The notes: a model not told the origin generated them from the sequence alone. 64,000 nt of DNA from Brooklawnia propionicigenes (GCF_030297015.1 NZ_AP028056.1:2242939-2306938); one strand, 5' to 3'; positions 52,984 to 62,465 are shown, counted from the first letter of the stretch. Numbers and translations are program-made.

Positions 52984-54063
52984 ATGAAAGCCTACGCAAT
53001 GACGCGGATCGGCCATACTGGCTGGGTTGACAAGCCTCGGCCCACATGTGGCCCGTTGGACGCCATCTGTCGTCCGATTGCCCTCGCCCCATGCACCTCG
53101 GACATTCACACTGTCTGGTCGGGGTCGATCGGCGAGCGCTTCGATCTGGTTCTGGGGCATGAGGCGGTGGGCGAGGTGGTCGAGGTGGGCGCGCTCGTCC
53201 GCGATTTCAAGCCGGGTGACCGGGTGCTGGTGGCTGCCGTCACGCCCGACTGGAGCTCACGGGAGGCGCAGGCGGGATTCGCGATGCACTCCGGCGGTCT
53301 GCTGGGCGGCTGGAAGTTTTCGAACTCCAAGGATGGAGTTTTCGCGGAGTTCTTCCACGTCAACGATGCGGACGGGAACCTCGCCCTGTTGCCCGCCGGA
53401 ATGGACCTCGCCGCCGCCTGCATGCTGTCGGACATGGTGTCGACCGGGCTCTATGGCGTGGAGCTGGCCGGGGTGGAGTTTGGCGATACCGTAGCCGTCG
53501 TGGGAATCGGTCCGGTCGGGCTGATGAGCGTGGCGGGCGCCGCGATTCACGGGGCGTCCGAGATCTACGCGGTGGGTTCGCGCCCGAACTGCGTTGCGCT
53601 GGCCAGGGAATACGGCGCGACGCAGATCATCGATTATCATGTGGGCGACATTGCCGACCAAATTCTTGCACTGAGCGGCGGAGTTGATCGAGTGATTGTT
53701 GCCGGCGGTGACGCTAAGACCTTCGTGCAGGCCGTGCAAATGGTTAAGCCCGGCGGATGCATCGGCAATGTCAATTACCTGGACGAGGGCGATCACGTGA
53801 TATTTCCGCGCCTCGAATGGGGTTGTGGCATGGGCAATAAATCGGTGCACGGCGGGTTGATGCCAGGGGGTCGGCTCCGCATGGAGAAGCTGGCCTCACT
53901 GGTGGTCACGGGCAGGCTCGATCCCGCGAGGCTGGTGACTCATCGGTTCACCGGCATCGAGGGCGTCGAGCAGGCGGTGATGCTGATGAAGGACAAGCCT
54001 TCCGATCTGATCAAGCCACTGGTGCTGCTGGACGACGCCGCGCCGGCACCGGTCGAGGTCTAG
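52984..54063 (+). CDS. Zinc-dependent secondary alcohol dehydrogenase
   Basis: A 359-residue medium-chain dehydrogenase. The catalytic zinc ligands lie in APCTSDIHT (Cys) and LVLGHEAVGEVVEVG (His/Glu). The Rossmann motif is VAVVGIGPVGLMSV. The presence of GGWKFSNSKDGVFAEFFHVNDAD and the lack of the four-Cys structural zinc lobe match the isopropanol/2,3-butanediol-type enzymes of clostridia. It interconverts a secondary alcohol and a ketone with NADP(H). The stop overlaps the convergent hydrolase stop by 4 bases. Confidence 0.9.
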   Translation: MKAYAMTRIGHTGWVDKPRPTCGPLDAICRPIALAPCTSDIHTVWSGSIGERFDLVLGHEAVGEVVEVGALVRDFKPGDRVLVAAVTPDWSSREAQAGFAMHSGGLLGGWKFSNSKDGVFAEFFHVNDADGNLALLPAGMDLAAACMLSDMVSTGLYGVELAGVEFGDTVAVVGIGPVGLMSVAGAAIHGASEIYAVGSRPNCVALAREYGATQIIDYHVGDIADQILALSGGVDRVIVAGGDAKTFVQAVQMVKPGGCIGNVNYLDEGDHVIFPRLEWGCGMGNKSVHGGLMPGGRLRMEKLASLVVTGRLDPARLVTHRFTGIEGVEQAVMLMKDKPSDLIKPLVLLDDAAPAPVEV

Positions 54064-55106
54064 GTTCGTACTGCCAGCCGCTGCATGAGGTCGACGAACG
54101 TGGCCGGTTTCTCGACGTGGAATCCATGACCGGTGGCCACGCGTTCGAGATGGCAGTCCCGCATGAGAGCACAGGCCCGAGCGGCATCCTCGTCGGTCAT
54201 GGCCCCCTCGAGGATGCCGGCTTCGGTGATTCGCCAGTTCGCATGCACGAGGATCGCGGGCTGGCGGACACGGCTCAGCGTTGTGGCCTGGTCGAAACCC
54301 TGCTGCCAGCTGAAGGTGTAGAAGGCGTCGGCGAACGCGGGATCGAACTGGTTCAGGTGGGCGAATACCTCGTTCGTTCTCGGTGGCGCGAACCAGAGAC
54401 TCAGTGCGCGATCCGGATGGGAGCGGCGGTAGTTCTTCGCGTAGGAGACGATTCGGTCGCGGCTGCGACCGAAGTACCCGATCCAGGCGTTGTGCTCCAG
54501 ATACCAGCTCGTGAAGTCGTGCTCGACCTCCTGGTGGACGAACTCGTGTGCCGGCGTCGCTAGGTCGACATAGTTGAACGTGCGGGGCGCGCGGTCGGGG
54601 TCGGTGGAGAAGAACGGCGGATCCTCGAACAGCAAGGCCTGCGCCAACTCGGGGAATTCGGCGGCGAGTTGTGCCGCGATGAGCCCGCCGGAGGAGTGCC
54701 CGGAGACGATCGCAGGCTGCCCGATGACCTGGCGGGCGAATTCGGCGACCTCCGCGGTGAGCGTGTGCACGTCGTATCCGGTGGGCGTGCGAGACGACGC
54801 ACCGTGGCCGGGCAGGTCGATCGCGAACACATGAAAGTCCCGCGCGAGGCCGGGCAGGACGCGGTTGTAGGTCTGCCATGCCGAGGTCTGCGCATGCAAC
54901 AGCAGGACGGGCGGCCCATTGTCAGGTCCCTCCGCGTAGGCCAGGTTGATGCCGCTGTGCAGGGTGTGCGACCGCTGCACGTATCCGGCGGCGTGCACCC
55001 GCGCGGCGTCGCGTCGCGCGTAGCTCGTGTTGTTCCACGCGTACCAGCCAAACGCTCCACCGGCGGCAAGGGTGACAGCCGCCGCGGTCGAGATCGCAAC
55101 CCTCAT
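54060..55106 (-). CDS. Membrane-anchored alpha/beta hydrolase
   Basis: A 348-residue protein. A hydrophobic N-terminal segment (TAAAVTLAAGGAFGWYAW) suggests export or anchoring. PPVLLLHAQTSAWQTYNRVLP, FAIDLPGHGASSR and the nucleophile elbow SGHSSGGLIAAQ are alpha/beta-hydrolase motifs, with a late His in ATGHGFHVEKP. The substrate is unknown. The start follows GGAAGGTGG. Confidence 0.85.
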   Translation of the reverse strand: MRVAISTAAAVTLAAGGAFGWYAWNNTSYARRDAARVHAAGYVQRSHTLHSGINLAYAEGPDNGPPVLLLHAQTSAWQTYNRVLPGLARDFHVFAIDLPGHGASSRTPTGYDVHTLTAEVAEFARQVIGQPAIVSGHSSGGLIAAQLAAEFPELAQALLFEDPPFFSTDPDRAPRTFNYVDLATPAHEFVHQEVEHDFTSWYLEHNAWIGYFGRSRDRIVSYAKNYRRSHPDRALSLWFAPPRTNEVFAHLNQFDPAFADAFYTFSWQQGFDQATTLSRVRQPAILVHANWRITEAGILEGAMTDEDAARACALMRDCHLERVATGHGFHVEKPATFVDLMQRLAVRT

Positions 55107-55280
55107 CTGATCCACCTTCCGTCGACAGCCCGGCCGGGCCATACCTCAGTGATACAGCTTCTTCAGTGCCACAGTTTCTTCAGGGCCACAGTCCTTTCAG
55201 TGCCACGGTCGTCGAGGATGAGAGATGAGCACTGACGGACGCAATGAGAAATGACGGACGCGGGGCCGCCGAACCCGACC

Positions 55281-55769
55281 CTATTGCAGCAGCTTCTCCA
55301 TCCTGAAATTCGTGAGGAGAACTCCATCCCTGACTGGATGCTGAACCTTCACCAGCCGAAAACCGCACCTTTCGAACAATGGCCGAGCCGTAATGCTCAC
55401 ATCGGACTGGAGACCCGGAGTTCGGGCTTCGCGAGCCTGCTGCTCAGCCTCAGCAAGAAGCCGTCGCCCGATGCCGATCCCCCGATGGTCAGGGGAGACG
55501 AACATCATGGCTATGTATCCATCTGGGGCAACATCCGAGAACCCCGCTACTTCGCCGTTGACCGTCGCGACGAAGCTGTTCCTGCTGCTCATGGCCAGAT
55601 GCCAGCTCGCGGGGTCCGTCTGCCCCGACCTGACCCAAGCCTCGATCTGCTCCGACGTGTAGTCAGCCCCAGCGGTCTGCGTTATGGCGGCAACAAGGAT
55701 GGCCAGCGTGGCAGCGGCGTCGAGTCTTTCGTAACGGCGGATCTGAATGCGCGGCGGGGCAGGGGACAT
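55281..55769 (-). CDS. GNAT-family N-acetyltransferase
   Basis: A 162-residue protein. FVATVNGEVAGFSDV, IAMMFVSPDHRGIGIGRRLLAEAEQQA (the acetyl-CoA pyrophosphate loop, HRGIGIGR) and ARPLFERCGFRLV show a GNAT domain of the ElaA/YafP type. The substrate is unknown. Confidence 0.88.
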   Translation of the reverse strand: MSPAPPRIQIRRYERLDAAATLAILVAAITQTAGADYTSEQIEAWVRSGQTDPASWHLAMSSRNSFVATVNGEVAGFSDVAPDGYIAMMFVSPDHRGIGIGRRLLAEAEQQAREARTPGLQSDVSITARPLFERCGFRLVKVQHPVRDGVLLTNFRMEKLLQ

Positions 55770-55836
55770 GCGTCCAATTGTTGTTGACACCGCAAGACTG
55801 TTGCGTAGTTACGGTCGCGCCGCACAGGATGGACGC

Positions 55837-56523
55837 ATGACGGATAACCCTTGGGATGGCAGTGACTCCGACACCGCGGGGCACGACCCAGGAGCGTGGC
55901 CAGAGATCGCGCCGGTCGACTTCTGGGAGGAACGCTATGCCGGCGCCGACCAAGTCTGGTCCGGCAAGGTCAATCAGGTACTCGCCGATATCGCCGGCAC
56001 GCTCGTCCCGGGCCGTGCCCTCGATCTGGGCTGCGGAGAGGGCGCCGATGTGATCTGGCTTGCGCAGCACGGCTGGCAGGCTACCGGTATCGACATCTCG
56101 GCCACCGCGATTCGCCACGCCACCGCGGCCGCCGAGGCGAGCGGCCTCGGACCCGACCGCGCCCGGTTTCTCGCCGCGGACCTCGCGACGGTACCCGCCG
56201 GCGCCTTTGACCTCGTATCCGTGAGCTTCCTGCACTCGCCCGTGGACCTGCCTCGCGAGAGCATCCTCCGCCAAGCCGCCGAACGCGTCGCGGCCAGCGG
56301 ATACCTATTGATCACCTCACATGCGGCGGCGCCACATTGGTCCGACGCGCCCCACGGACACGAGCATCGCTTCCTCAGCCCACGAGAAGAAGTCGAGCAA
56401 CTTCAGCTCGACCACGACGTCTGGGATGTCTTGCTTGCCGAGGTCCGTTCCCGGCAGGCCACCGCACCTGACGGTCAACCCGCGACCCTCGACGATGTGG
56501 TCGTGCTGATCCGCCGCCACTGA
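55837..56523 (+). CDS. Class I SAM-dependent methyltransferase (tellurite-resistance-like)
   Basis: A 228-residue protein. DFWEERYAGADQVWSGKVN is the usual opening of the group. RALDLGCGEGADVIWLAQHGW (motif I), VTGIDIS-type strand TGIDISATAIRHA and FDLVSVSFLHSP follow. The ending lists LDDVVVLIRRH. Related actinobacterial proteins are annotated as thiopurine/tellurite-type methyltransferases; the substrate is unknown. Divergent from the GNAT gene. Confidence 0.87.
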   Translation: MTDNPWDGSDSDTAGHDPGAWPEIAPVDFWEERYAGADQVWSGKVNQVLADIAGTLVPGRALDLGCGEGADVIWLAQHGWQATGIDISATAIRHATAAAEASGLGPDRARFLAADLATVPAGAFDLVSVSFLHSPVDLPRESILRQAAERVAASGYLLITSHAAAPHWSDAPHGHEHRFLSPREEVEQLQLDHDVWDVLLAEVRSRQATAPDGQPATLDDVVVLIRRH

Positions 56524-56604
56524 CGCTCAACGGTCTCACCGAAATGGCTGCCGAATCGAGCGCTGAGATCGTCTTCGCGAGCACCTAATCGGTGTCGTCC
56601 CGCG

Positions 56605-57846
56605 TCAGCGTCCCCGCGCGACGTCGCTGAGATCGCGGCGGGGGCTGGGGTTCGCGGCGCGTTCGGGGTAGCCGACACGAAACGCGAGCAGGCTCTGGCC
56701 AGCGGGGATGCCCGTGGCATGAGCCCAGCGCGCCGAGAACCGGTCGGGGTTGCCGAGGGCGGCGTCACGGGCGATCCGCTCGGTGACCTGGTTCATGTGC
56801 TGCAATCCGATGCCGGCCGCGGTCGCCGCCAGATGCGCGTGCTGAAGCAGCCGCCCGCCGGCCAGCCGCGCCCGGGGATCGTCGGTGTCTTCGACGCGGA
56901 CGATGCCGTACGCCCGGGCGGTGGCGGTGTGGGTGGTGCGCGCGGCTTTGACCCAGAAGGCGTCGCCGCTCCGGCGGGATTGGGCGGGCAGAAGCTTCGC
57001 CATGAACAGGGTGAATCCGTCGAGGCCCTGGCAGTCCAGGGTCAGCCCGTCGCGGTGGCGATCGATCTCGGCCCGGTCGTTGCGGAACCAGGAGAACGCC
57101 TCGATCGACACCTCCTCGTCGTCCACGATCGCCTGGGTGGCCTCCACGTACAGGTCAGCGAGCTCGCTCAGCGCGGCCGGTTCGGTGATCCAGACGAGTT
57201 CGGCACCATCGGGCGCATCGTCGACCAGCGAATCGAGCATGTCCTGCCCGACGGCCCTTGCGGCGTAGGGCCCGCGATTGGAATGCCGGGTGGAGATCGC
57301 CTGCGCCAGTTTCTGCTCCCGCTCGGTGGCAGGCGCGCCCGCCGCGATCTCGATCCGCGCGATGTGGTCGGGATCGCCGTCCGGCCAGGGCGTGACCTCG
57401 GCATCGCGTCCCTCCGAGCGAGCCGCGAGGATGATGTTGTGAATCGCGCAGCCGTATCCGGCGATCCGCTCGCGCCCGTCCGAGTCGTTCACCGGCATGA
57501 TGCGCCCCGGGTCCGCATACAGATCGATGCTGTCGCGGTCGACGACGAACGACCACGGCTGGATGTTGTGCGGGTTGGCCGCCAGCGTCCCGGCCGCGAC
57601 GAGCCGCACCAGGCCGTCGGTGTCCTGCCTGCTGTGCCACAGTTCGTACGGCTCACCCTGTCCCTGGTTCCACACGCCGTTGATGCCCCCTCGGATACCG
57701 ACGCCGGCCGCTCCGGCGATCACGAATGCGCCACCGCCGATCCCGGCCGCCTTCAACACCGCACGGCGGGAGATCCGCCGTTGTTGTCCCTGCGTCGCCT
57801 GCGGATCGACATCTGACCCATCCGGCACCGGCTGGTTGGTGGTCAT
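56605..57846 (-). CDS. Tat-exported nitroreductase-family protein (Acg-like)
   Basis: A 413-residue protein. The N-terminus has a twin-arginine signal, RRISRRAVLKAAGIGGGAFVIAGAAGV. The remainder contains AANPHNIQPWSFVV and ISTRHSNRGPYAARAV, and ends ATGIPAGQSLLAFRVGYPE, as in the Acg/Rv2032-like branch of FMN-binding nitroreductases. That branch is thought to bind or store flavin. Translation is coupled to the upstream TetR gene by a 4-base overlap. Confidence 0.82.
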   Translation of the reverse strand: MTTNQPVPDGSDVDPQATQGQQRRISRRAVLKAAGIGGGAFVIAGAAGVGIRGGINGVWNQGQGEPYELWHSRQDTDGLVRLVAAGTLAANPHNIQPWSFVVDRDSIDLYADPGRIMPVNDSDGRERIAGYGCAIHNIILAARSEGRDAEVTPWPDGDPDHIARIEIAAGAPATEREQKLAQAISTRHSNRGPYAARAVGQDMLDSLVDDAPDGAELVWITEPAALSELADLYVEATQAIVDDEEVSIEAFSWFRNDRAEIDRHRDGLTLDCQGLDGFTLFMAKLLPAQSRRSGDAFWVKAARTTHTATARAYGIVRVEDTDDPRARLAGGRLLQHAHLAATAAGIGLQHMNQVTERIARDAALGNPDRFSARWAHATGIPAGQSLLAFRVGYPERAANPSPRRDLSDVARGR

Positions 57847-58529
57847 GGCCGGTCTCCTTGTCGTCCGGGAGCCTCGCGTTGTCGCCTGGGAGCCTCGAGC
57901 GCACGTCGGCCCGCATCGGTGAGCAGCGGCTGCATCACGGCTCGGCCGTAACGGCGGGCATCGACCTGCTCGTCCTGAACCGCCTCGGCAAACGGGTACG
58001 CCGTCTCGGATATCAGCCACAGCAGGCTCACCATGTCCCGCACCGTGGTCGGCGGCTCGGGCGCCCGCAGCAGATCCGCGTCGACGAGCTGCTCCACGAG
58101 GACGACGAACTCGTCGCGGCGCGCGGTATACGCGTCGCGGAAGGCTTCGGCGAGCACTGGATCGGAGTGCAGCAGCGGAAACAGATCGCGCAGGAAAAAG
58201 GCGTAGTCGGGATCGGGTTGCGGCAGCTCGGTGATCCGATGCCACAGCATCCGCAGGACCCCGGGCAGATCGTGGGTCTCGGTGTCCGGGATGCGCATCT
58301 GCTCGCTCCATTCCGCGAACAGCGCGCGCACGATCTCGGTCTTCGACGCGAACCAGTAGTACAGGTTGCCCGGGCTGATTCCGGCCTCCTCGGCGATCCG
58401 GTTCGTCGTGACCGGACCGATCCCGTGCTCGGCGAACAGGCGCCGGGCGGTCTGCAGGATCGCCTCACGACGAGGCGCCGCCCGCTGCGGCACACGAGCA
58501 GCACCCGAGGTCGGGGAAGCATCAACCAT
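57843..58529 (-). CDS. TetR/AcrR-family regulator
   Basis: A 228-residue protein. The N-terminal DNA-binding part REAILQTARRLFAEHGIGPVTTNRIAEEAGISPGNLYYWFASKTEIV is a standard TetR helix-turn-helix. The C-terminal ligand domain resembles TetR_C of the YcdC/BetI type. It is the first gene of a two-gene operon with the nitroreductase-family protein and probably controls it. The ATG at 58529 is two codons after an in-frame GTG. Confidence 0.9.
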   Translation of the reverse strand: MVDASPTSGAARVPQRAAPRREAILQTARRLFAEHGIGPVTTNRIAEEAGISPGNLYYWFASKTEIVRALFAEWSEQMRIPDTETHDLPGVLRMLWHRITELPQPDPDYAFFLRDLFPLLHSDPVLAEAFRDAYTARRDEFVVLVEQLVDADLLRAPEPPTTVRDMVSLLWLISETAYPFAEAVQDEQVDARRYGRAVMQPLLTDAGRRALEAPRRQREAPGRQGDRP

Positions 58530-58656
58530 GGCCACAGCATAGCTCTAATAGAGTGAATCCTCTAACAACTCCGTGTCTTGTCCGCCGAGGGCACGACCGA
58601 GATCGCGAGATGCCAATGGCGGCCGGATGTGAACGCAGACTCCTGCCCCAGCGCGC

Positions 58657-59379
58657 CTATGGCTGGACCGACGCCGCTGCTCGCAATTGCCCCAGCAGCT
58701 CGTCCACTCCGGCCGTCCAGGGCGTCCCGTGACCGGGCAGCACCCAGCTCGCGCGAATGCCGTCGAGCCGGGTGAGAGAGTCCAACGCCTGCCGCGGCTC
58801 ATCGGTGAAGGGCGCCGGCTGCGGCCCCCGCCGCCCGGTGAGCACATGCCGCGTGGTCAACGCGTCACCCACGAACAAGGCGTCAACGGCCGGGACATGG
58901 ATCGCGATGCTGCCCGGCGAGTGGCCGGGCATGGCGATGATGCGGGGATTGCCCGGCAGGTCCAGCACCTGATCGTCGTGCACCTCGACCACGTCGGTGA
59001 GGTGGGTCGTCCGGCCCCCTCCCTTGCGCAGGGCATATCCGAAGAACCCCAGCGTCGCGCGCAGCCTCATCGGGGGTCGCGGGGTTGCCGGAGGCTTCTC
59101 GCCGCAGGCGCGCGCCGCGTCGGCTGTGTGGACGAAGACCGGCACGCCGTGGTCACGCCGCAATCTCTCCGCGAAGCCGATGTGGTCGCTGTCGCCGTGC
59201 GTGAGAATCAGTCCGCGGACGTCGTCCAGCGACCGGCCCATGGCCGCGAGCTCGGCGAGCAGTTCTCGCCAATGACCCGGAAGGCCCGCGTCCACGACAG
59301 TGACGCCCGCATCCGTCTCGACCAGATAGGCAGCGACGATGTCGTTGCCGATCCGGTGCAGTCCAGGTCCAAGTTTCAT
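58657..59379 (-). CDS. MBL-fold metallohydrolase
   Basis: A 240-residue metallo-beta-lactamase-fold protein. The metal motif THGDSDHIG (H-x-D-x-D-H), the later MPGHSPGSIAIH and a final LPGHGTPW give the ligands. The first position is Gly-Asp where many members have His, as in some lactonase and glyoxalase-like groups. It is divergent from the TetR gene at 59500 and is likely under its control. Confidence 0.88.
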   Translation of the reverse strand: MKLGPGLHRIGNDIVAAYLVETDAGVTVVDAGLPGHWRELLAELAAMGRSLDDVRGLILTHGDSDHIGFAERLRRDHGVPVFVHTADAARACGEKPPATPRPPMRLRATLGFFGYALRKGGGRTTHLTDVVEVHDDQVLDLPGNPRIIAMPGHSPGSIAIHVPAVDALFVGDALTTRHVLTGRRGPQPAPFTDEPRQALDSLTRLDGIRASWVLPGHGTPWTAGVDELLGQLRAAASVQP

Positions 59380-59429
59380 GGTCGCCCTCCCTTTGGTCGT
59401 GTGGTGTCAGGTCTGCGCTCTCGCTATGA

Positions 59430-59485
59430 TGGCTACGATACATAGCCAACATAGCTACGGTCAATAGCTATACGGACGATAGCCC
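59430..59485. promoter_or_regulatory. Operator-like repeats between MBL and TetR genes
   Basis: A perfect inverted repeat, TGGCTA-CGATACA-TAGCCA, lies at 59430-59448. It is followed by ATAGCTA, ATAGCTAT and GATAGCC half-sites up to 59485. This suits a TetR-family operator controlling both divergent genes. The binding protein is inferred from adjacency. Confidence 0.6.
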
Positions 59486-59499
59486 GCCAAAGGAGACTC

Positions 59500-60132
59500 A
59501 TGCCGACCCCAGCGCGCACCTCGCTCGACGACATCGTCCAAGCCGGCCGCGACATCCTGGCCTCCGACGGACTTCCCGCGTTGACGATGCAGGCCGTCGC
59601 CGACCGGGTGGGCGTGCGGGCCCCCTCCCTGTACAAGAGGGTGCGCAGCCGCGACGACCTCGTCCGCCTCATCGCCACGACCGTCGCCCACGAACTCGGC
59701 GATCAGCTCGATGCCCTGGTGAGCCGAGCTGGCGCAACATCGGACGCGCAGGCCCAGCTCACCGAACTCGCCCACGCAGTACGCGCCTTCGCGCGCGCCC
59801 GACCCGACGAGTACCGGCTCATCTTTGCTCCGACCTGCGAGGCGACCAGACCGGAGCCCGAAGCACTCACCCACTCGGTCGGGCCTCTGCTGCGGATCAC
59901 AACGGAACTCGCGGGACCCGACAGCGCACTCGACGCGGCCCGCACCGTCACCGCATGGGCGACCGGGTTCATCGGCATGGAGCTCGCCGGGGCCTTCCGC
60001 CTCGGCGGTGACATTGATCGCGCCTACGAGTTCGGGATCACCCGGCTGGCAGCGGCGCTGGCGAGCGTCCCCGGCACGCCATCGAATCAGGCGATGCATC
60101 GTGACCCGCACGATGGTCCGGACCACGATTGA
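59500..60132 (+). CDS. TetR/AcrR-family regulator with TetR_C_33-like domain
   Basis: A 210-residue protein. The DNA-binding part is DIVQAGRDILASDGLPALTMQAVADRVGVRAPSLYKRVRSRDDLVRL. The ligand domain contains LAHAVRAFARARPDEYRLIF and MELAGAFRLGGDIDRAYEFGITRL, as in a common actinobacterial TetR subgroup. AAAGGAG precedes the ATG. It likely represses the divergent MBL-fold gene. Confidence 0.9.
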   Translation: MPTPARTSLDDIVQAGRDILASDGLPALTMQAVADRVGVRAPSLYKRVRSRDDLVRLIATTVAHELGDQLDALVSRAGATSDAQAQLTELAHAVRAFARARPDEYRLIFAPTCEATRPEPEALTHSVGPLLRITTELAGPDSALDAARTVTAWATGFIGMELAGAFRLGGDIDRAYEFGITRLAAALASVPGTPSNQAMHRDPHDGPDHD

Positions 60133-60221
60133 ATAGTCGTCAGTCTGAGCCGGACGGCGGCTAGTGTCGATCTACCCAGGCCTATGGGACGAGGGGTTTC
60201 CACCACAGTCGGAGGAGCGCC

Positions 60222-61037
60222 ATGCTGAACCAAGTCGCTGAGGGCATTCTCGTGCACGAGAGCGCGACCATCCAGAGCAACGCTGTCGTTGTGCAAGGGC
60301 AAGCCGGCGTGTTGCTCATCGATCCCGGAATCACGAACGCGGAATTGGTCACCATCGCGGACGATCTCGGCGCGCTGGGCGGGCCGGTCGTGGCGGCGTT
60401 TTCCACGCATCCGCATTGGGATCATCTGCTTTGGCACCCCAAGTTCGGCGACGCGCCGCGTTACGGCACGGCGCGCGCGGCGGCCGTGGTCAAAGCCTTC
60501 TTGTCTAATCCGAACTGGAGGGACGACGTCGCCGAGGAGTTGCCGCCGGAGGCAGCCGAAGACATCCCGCTCGACCTGCTCGGCCACATTGCCGGTCTGC
60601 CCGCCGGAGCCACGCGCCTGCTCTGGGACGGCCCCGAGGCCAGGATCATCGAGCATCAGGCGCACGCCCCTGGCCATGCGGCGCTGCTGATCGAGGATCG
60701 CGGGGTTCTGGTGGCCGGCGACATGCTGTCCGATGTCCTGATCCCGATGCTCGACCTGAGCACGGCCGATCCGATCGGGGACTACCTGGCCGCGCTGCGG
60801 CTGCTCGATGCGGTGGCGGACGAGGTCGACGTCCTCGTCCCCGGTCACGGGTCGGTCGGCGACGCCGATCAGGTGCGCGCGCGAATCGACCAGGACCGGG
60901 CGTACCTGCAGGCCTTGCGTGACGGCTTTGATCCGGACGATCCGCGGATCGGCCCCTCGGCCAAGCCCGGCTGGGAATGGGTCAGCGACGTGCACGCAGG
61001 TCAACTGCACGGCCTGCGCGCGAGGCGCGGTGAATGA
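60222..61037 (+). CDS. MBL-fold metallohydrolase
   Basis: A 271-residue metallo-beta-lactamase-fold protein with STHPHWDHLLW (H-x-H-x-D-H), APGHAALLIEDRGVLVAGDMLSD and VLVPGHGSVGD as metal-binding strands. GGAGG stands before the ATG. The substrate is unknown. Confidence 0.88.
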   Translation: MLNQVAEGILVHESATIQSNAVVVQGQAGVLLIDPGITNAELVTIADDLGALGGPVVAAFSTHPHWDHLLWHPKFGDAPRYGTARAAAVVKAFLSNPNWRDDVAEELPPEAAEDIPLDLLGHIAGLPAGATRLLWDGPEARIIEHQAHAPGHAALLIEDRGVLVAGDMLSDVLIPMLDLSTADPIGDYLAALRLLDAVADEVDVLVPGHGSVGDADQVRARIDQDRAYLQALRDGFDPDDPRIGPSAKPGWEWVSDVHAGQLHGLRARRGE

Positions 61038-61089
61038 GCCCGCGTCGCGAAAGTTGCGTCAGGTCGCGGATGGAGGTTAGGCTGCCCCC

Positions 61090-61155
61090 ATGATCACGAT
61101 GCGCTTTGCAACCATGTGCTGTTGCCGTGCGTCGATGGCATGTCCGGCCTGCTGA
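61090..61155 (+). CDS. Cysteine-rich leader peptide (uORF) upstream of cysK
   Basis: A 21-codon frame reads MITMRFATMCCC and then RASMACPAC before TGA, with five cysteine codons including three in a row. It precedes cysK by 266 bases. Short Cys-run upstream frames regulate cysteine-pathway genes in mycobacteria and other actinobacteria by ribosome stalling when Cys-tRNA is scarce. The match in position and composition supports the same role. Confidence 0.6.
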   Translation: MITMRFATMCCCRASMACPAC

Positions 61156-61421
61156 CTGTTCCTTCCGAACGTTCGCACCCCAAGGCGATGCTTTGTGAGC
61201 ATTCGTCATGGGCGCTTCCACCCCGACATCTCAATCGTGATCCTTCACCATTGATTGCGCGCCCGTTGGTGCATGCAGACATCACATCGCCTCGACCCAG
61301 GTAGCAAACCTGCTAGTCATTGCGCATCTCATCCACAACCGCACAACCAGCTACAACCGCAACCATTTACACAACCGCACAATCATTTACACAACCGCAC
61401 AGTAGAAAGAAGGCAAGGCAA
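61156..61421 (+). promoter_or_regulatory. 5' untranslated region of cysK with short direct repeats
   Basis: No gene is visible. Just before cysK, ACAACCGCACA occurs three times (about 61338, 61372 and 61393), two of them in the longer form CATTTACACAACCGCACA-like. The stretch between the leader peptide and cysK is where an antitermination or start-hiding structure would lie. Alternative pairings cannot be resolved by eye. Confidence 0.4.
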
Positions 61422-62354
61422 ATGGCGTACTTCGAAGACGCGACCCAGCTCATCGGCCGCACACCCCTCGTCAAGATCAACCGGCTCTACGGCGATTCCG
61501 ACGCCACGGTGCTCGGCAAGCTCGAGTTCTACAACCCCGCCAACTCGGTCAAGGACCGCATCGGCGTGGCCATCGTCGATGCAGCCGAGGCCGACGGCTC
61601 CCTGAAGCCGGGCGGGACCATCGTCGAGGGCACGTCGGGCAACACCGGCATCGCGCTCGCCTGGGTGGGCGCCGCCCGCGGCTACAAGGTGATCATCACC
61701 TTGCCGGAGAGCTTCTCGAAGGAGCGCCGCGCTCTGCTGCGCGCCTTCGGCGCCGAACTGGTGCTGACCCCGGCCGCCGAGGGTGTTCCCGGTGCCAACA
61801 AGCGCGCCGAGGAAATCGCCGCGAACACTCCGGGTGCCATCCTGGCTCGCCAGTTCGACAACCCGGCCAACGTCGAGATCCACCGCAAGACGACGGCCGA
61901 GGAGATCTGGGCCGACACTGACGGCCGGGTCGACATCGTCGTGTCCGGTGTGGGTACCGGTGGCACCGTCAGCGGTGTGGGCGAGGTGCTCAAGAAGTAC
62001 AAGCCCGAGGTCAAGATCTACGCCGTGGAGGCAGCCGAGTCCCCGGTGCTGTCGGGTGGCCAGAAGGGCGTCCACAAGATCCAGGGCATCAGCCCCGGCT
62101 TCGTTCCCTCGATCTTCGACCGCGACGTCATCGACGGCATTATCCAGGTGACGTCGGAGGATGCGCTGGCCTGGGCTCGCCGCTCGGCCAAGGAGGAGGG
62201 CCTGCTGGTGGGCATCTCGTCCGGTGCCGCCCTGCGCGCTGCAGCCGATCTGGCGGCCGATCCCGCCAATGCCGGCAAGACGATCGTGGTGATCGTCCCT
62301 GACTGGGGCGAGCGCTACCTGTCCACTCCGCTGTACTCCGACCTGCTCGACTGA
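61422..62354 (+). CDS. cysK: Cysteine synthase A (O-acetylserine sulfhydrylase)
   Basis: A 310-residue PLP enzyme. NSVKDRIG carries the PLP lysine, [13 protein letters not shown] binds the substrate carboxylate, [20 protein letters not shown] binds the PLP phosphate and [11 protein letters not shown] follows. It makes cysteine from O-acetylserine and sulfide. Length and motifs are complete. It follows a Cys-rich leader peptide, which suggests control by cysteine supply. Confidence 0.96.
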   Translation: MAYFEDATQLIGRTPLVKINRLYGDSDATVLGKLEFYNPANSVKDRIGVAIVDAAEADGSLKPGGTIVEGTSGNTGIALAWVGAARGYKVIITLPESFSKERRALLRAFGAELVLTPAAEGVPGANKRAEEIAANTPGAILARQFDNPANVEIHRKTTAEEIWADTDGRVDIVVSGVGTGGTVSGVGEVLKKYKPEVKIYAVEAAESPVLSGGQKGVHKIQGISPGFVPSIFDRDVIDGIIQVTSEDALAWARRSAKEEGLLVGISSGAALRAAADLAADPANAGKTIVVIVPDWGERYLSTPLYSDLLD

Positions 62355-62434
62355 ACGGCACGTCGCTGATCGATCGGCCGCCCCGGCCGGCGCCTGGCCC
62401 CCCATCGGTACTCCAGGCGTCCCGGGACGGCCGA

Positions 62435-62465
62435 TCGTTTTTGTCGTGATCGGCCGACGATTCTG
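62435..62465. terminator. Inverted repeat after cysK, possible terminator
   Basis: CGGCCGATC, then a T-rich loop with TTTTTG, then GATCGGCCG forms a 9-bp stem. An additional CGATCGGCCG copy lies at about 62370-62380, and could pair with the same arm to place TTTTT directly behind a stem. Either arrangement could end cysK transcription. Confidence 0.45.

Noticed and set aside
52984-55106. Alcohol dehydrogenase and hydrolase as one operon
   Set aside because: They are convergent, overlapping only at the stop codons.
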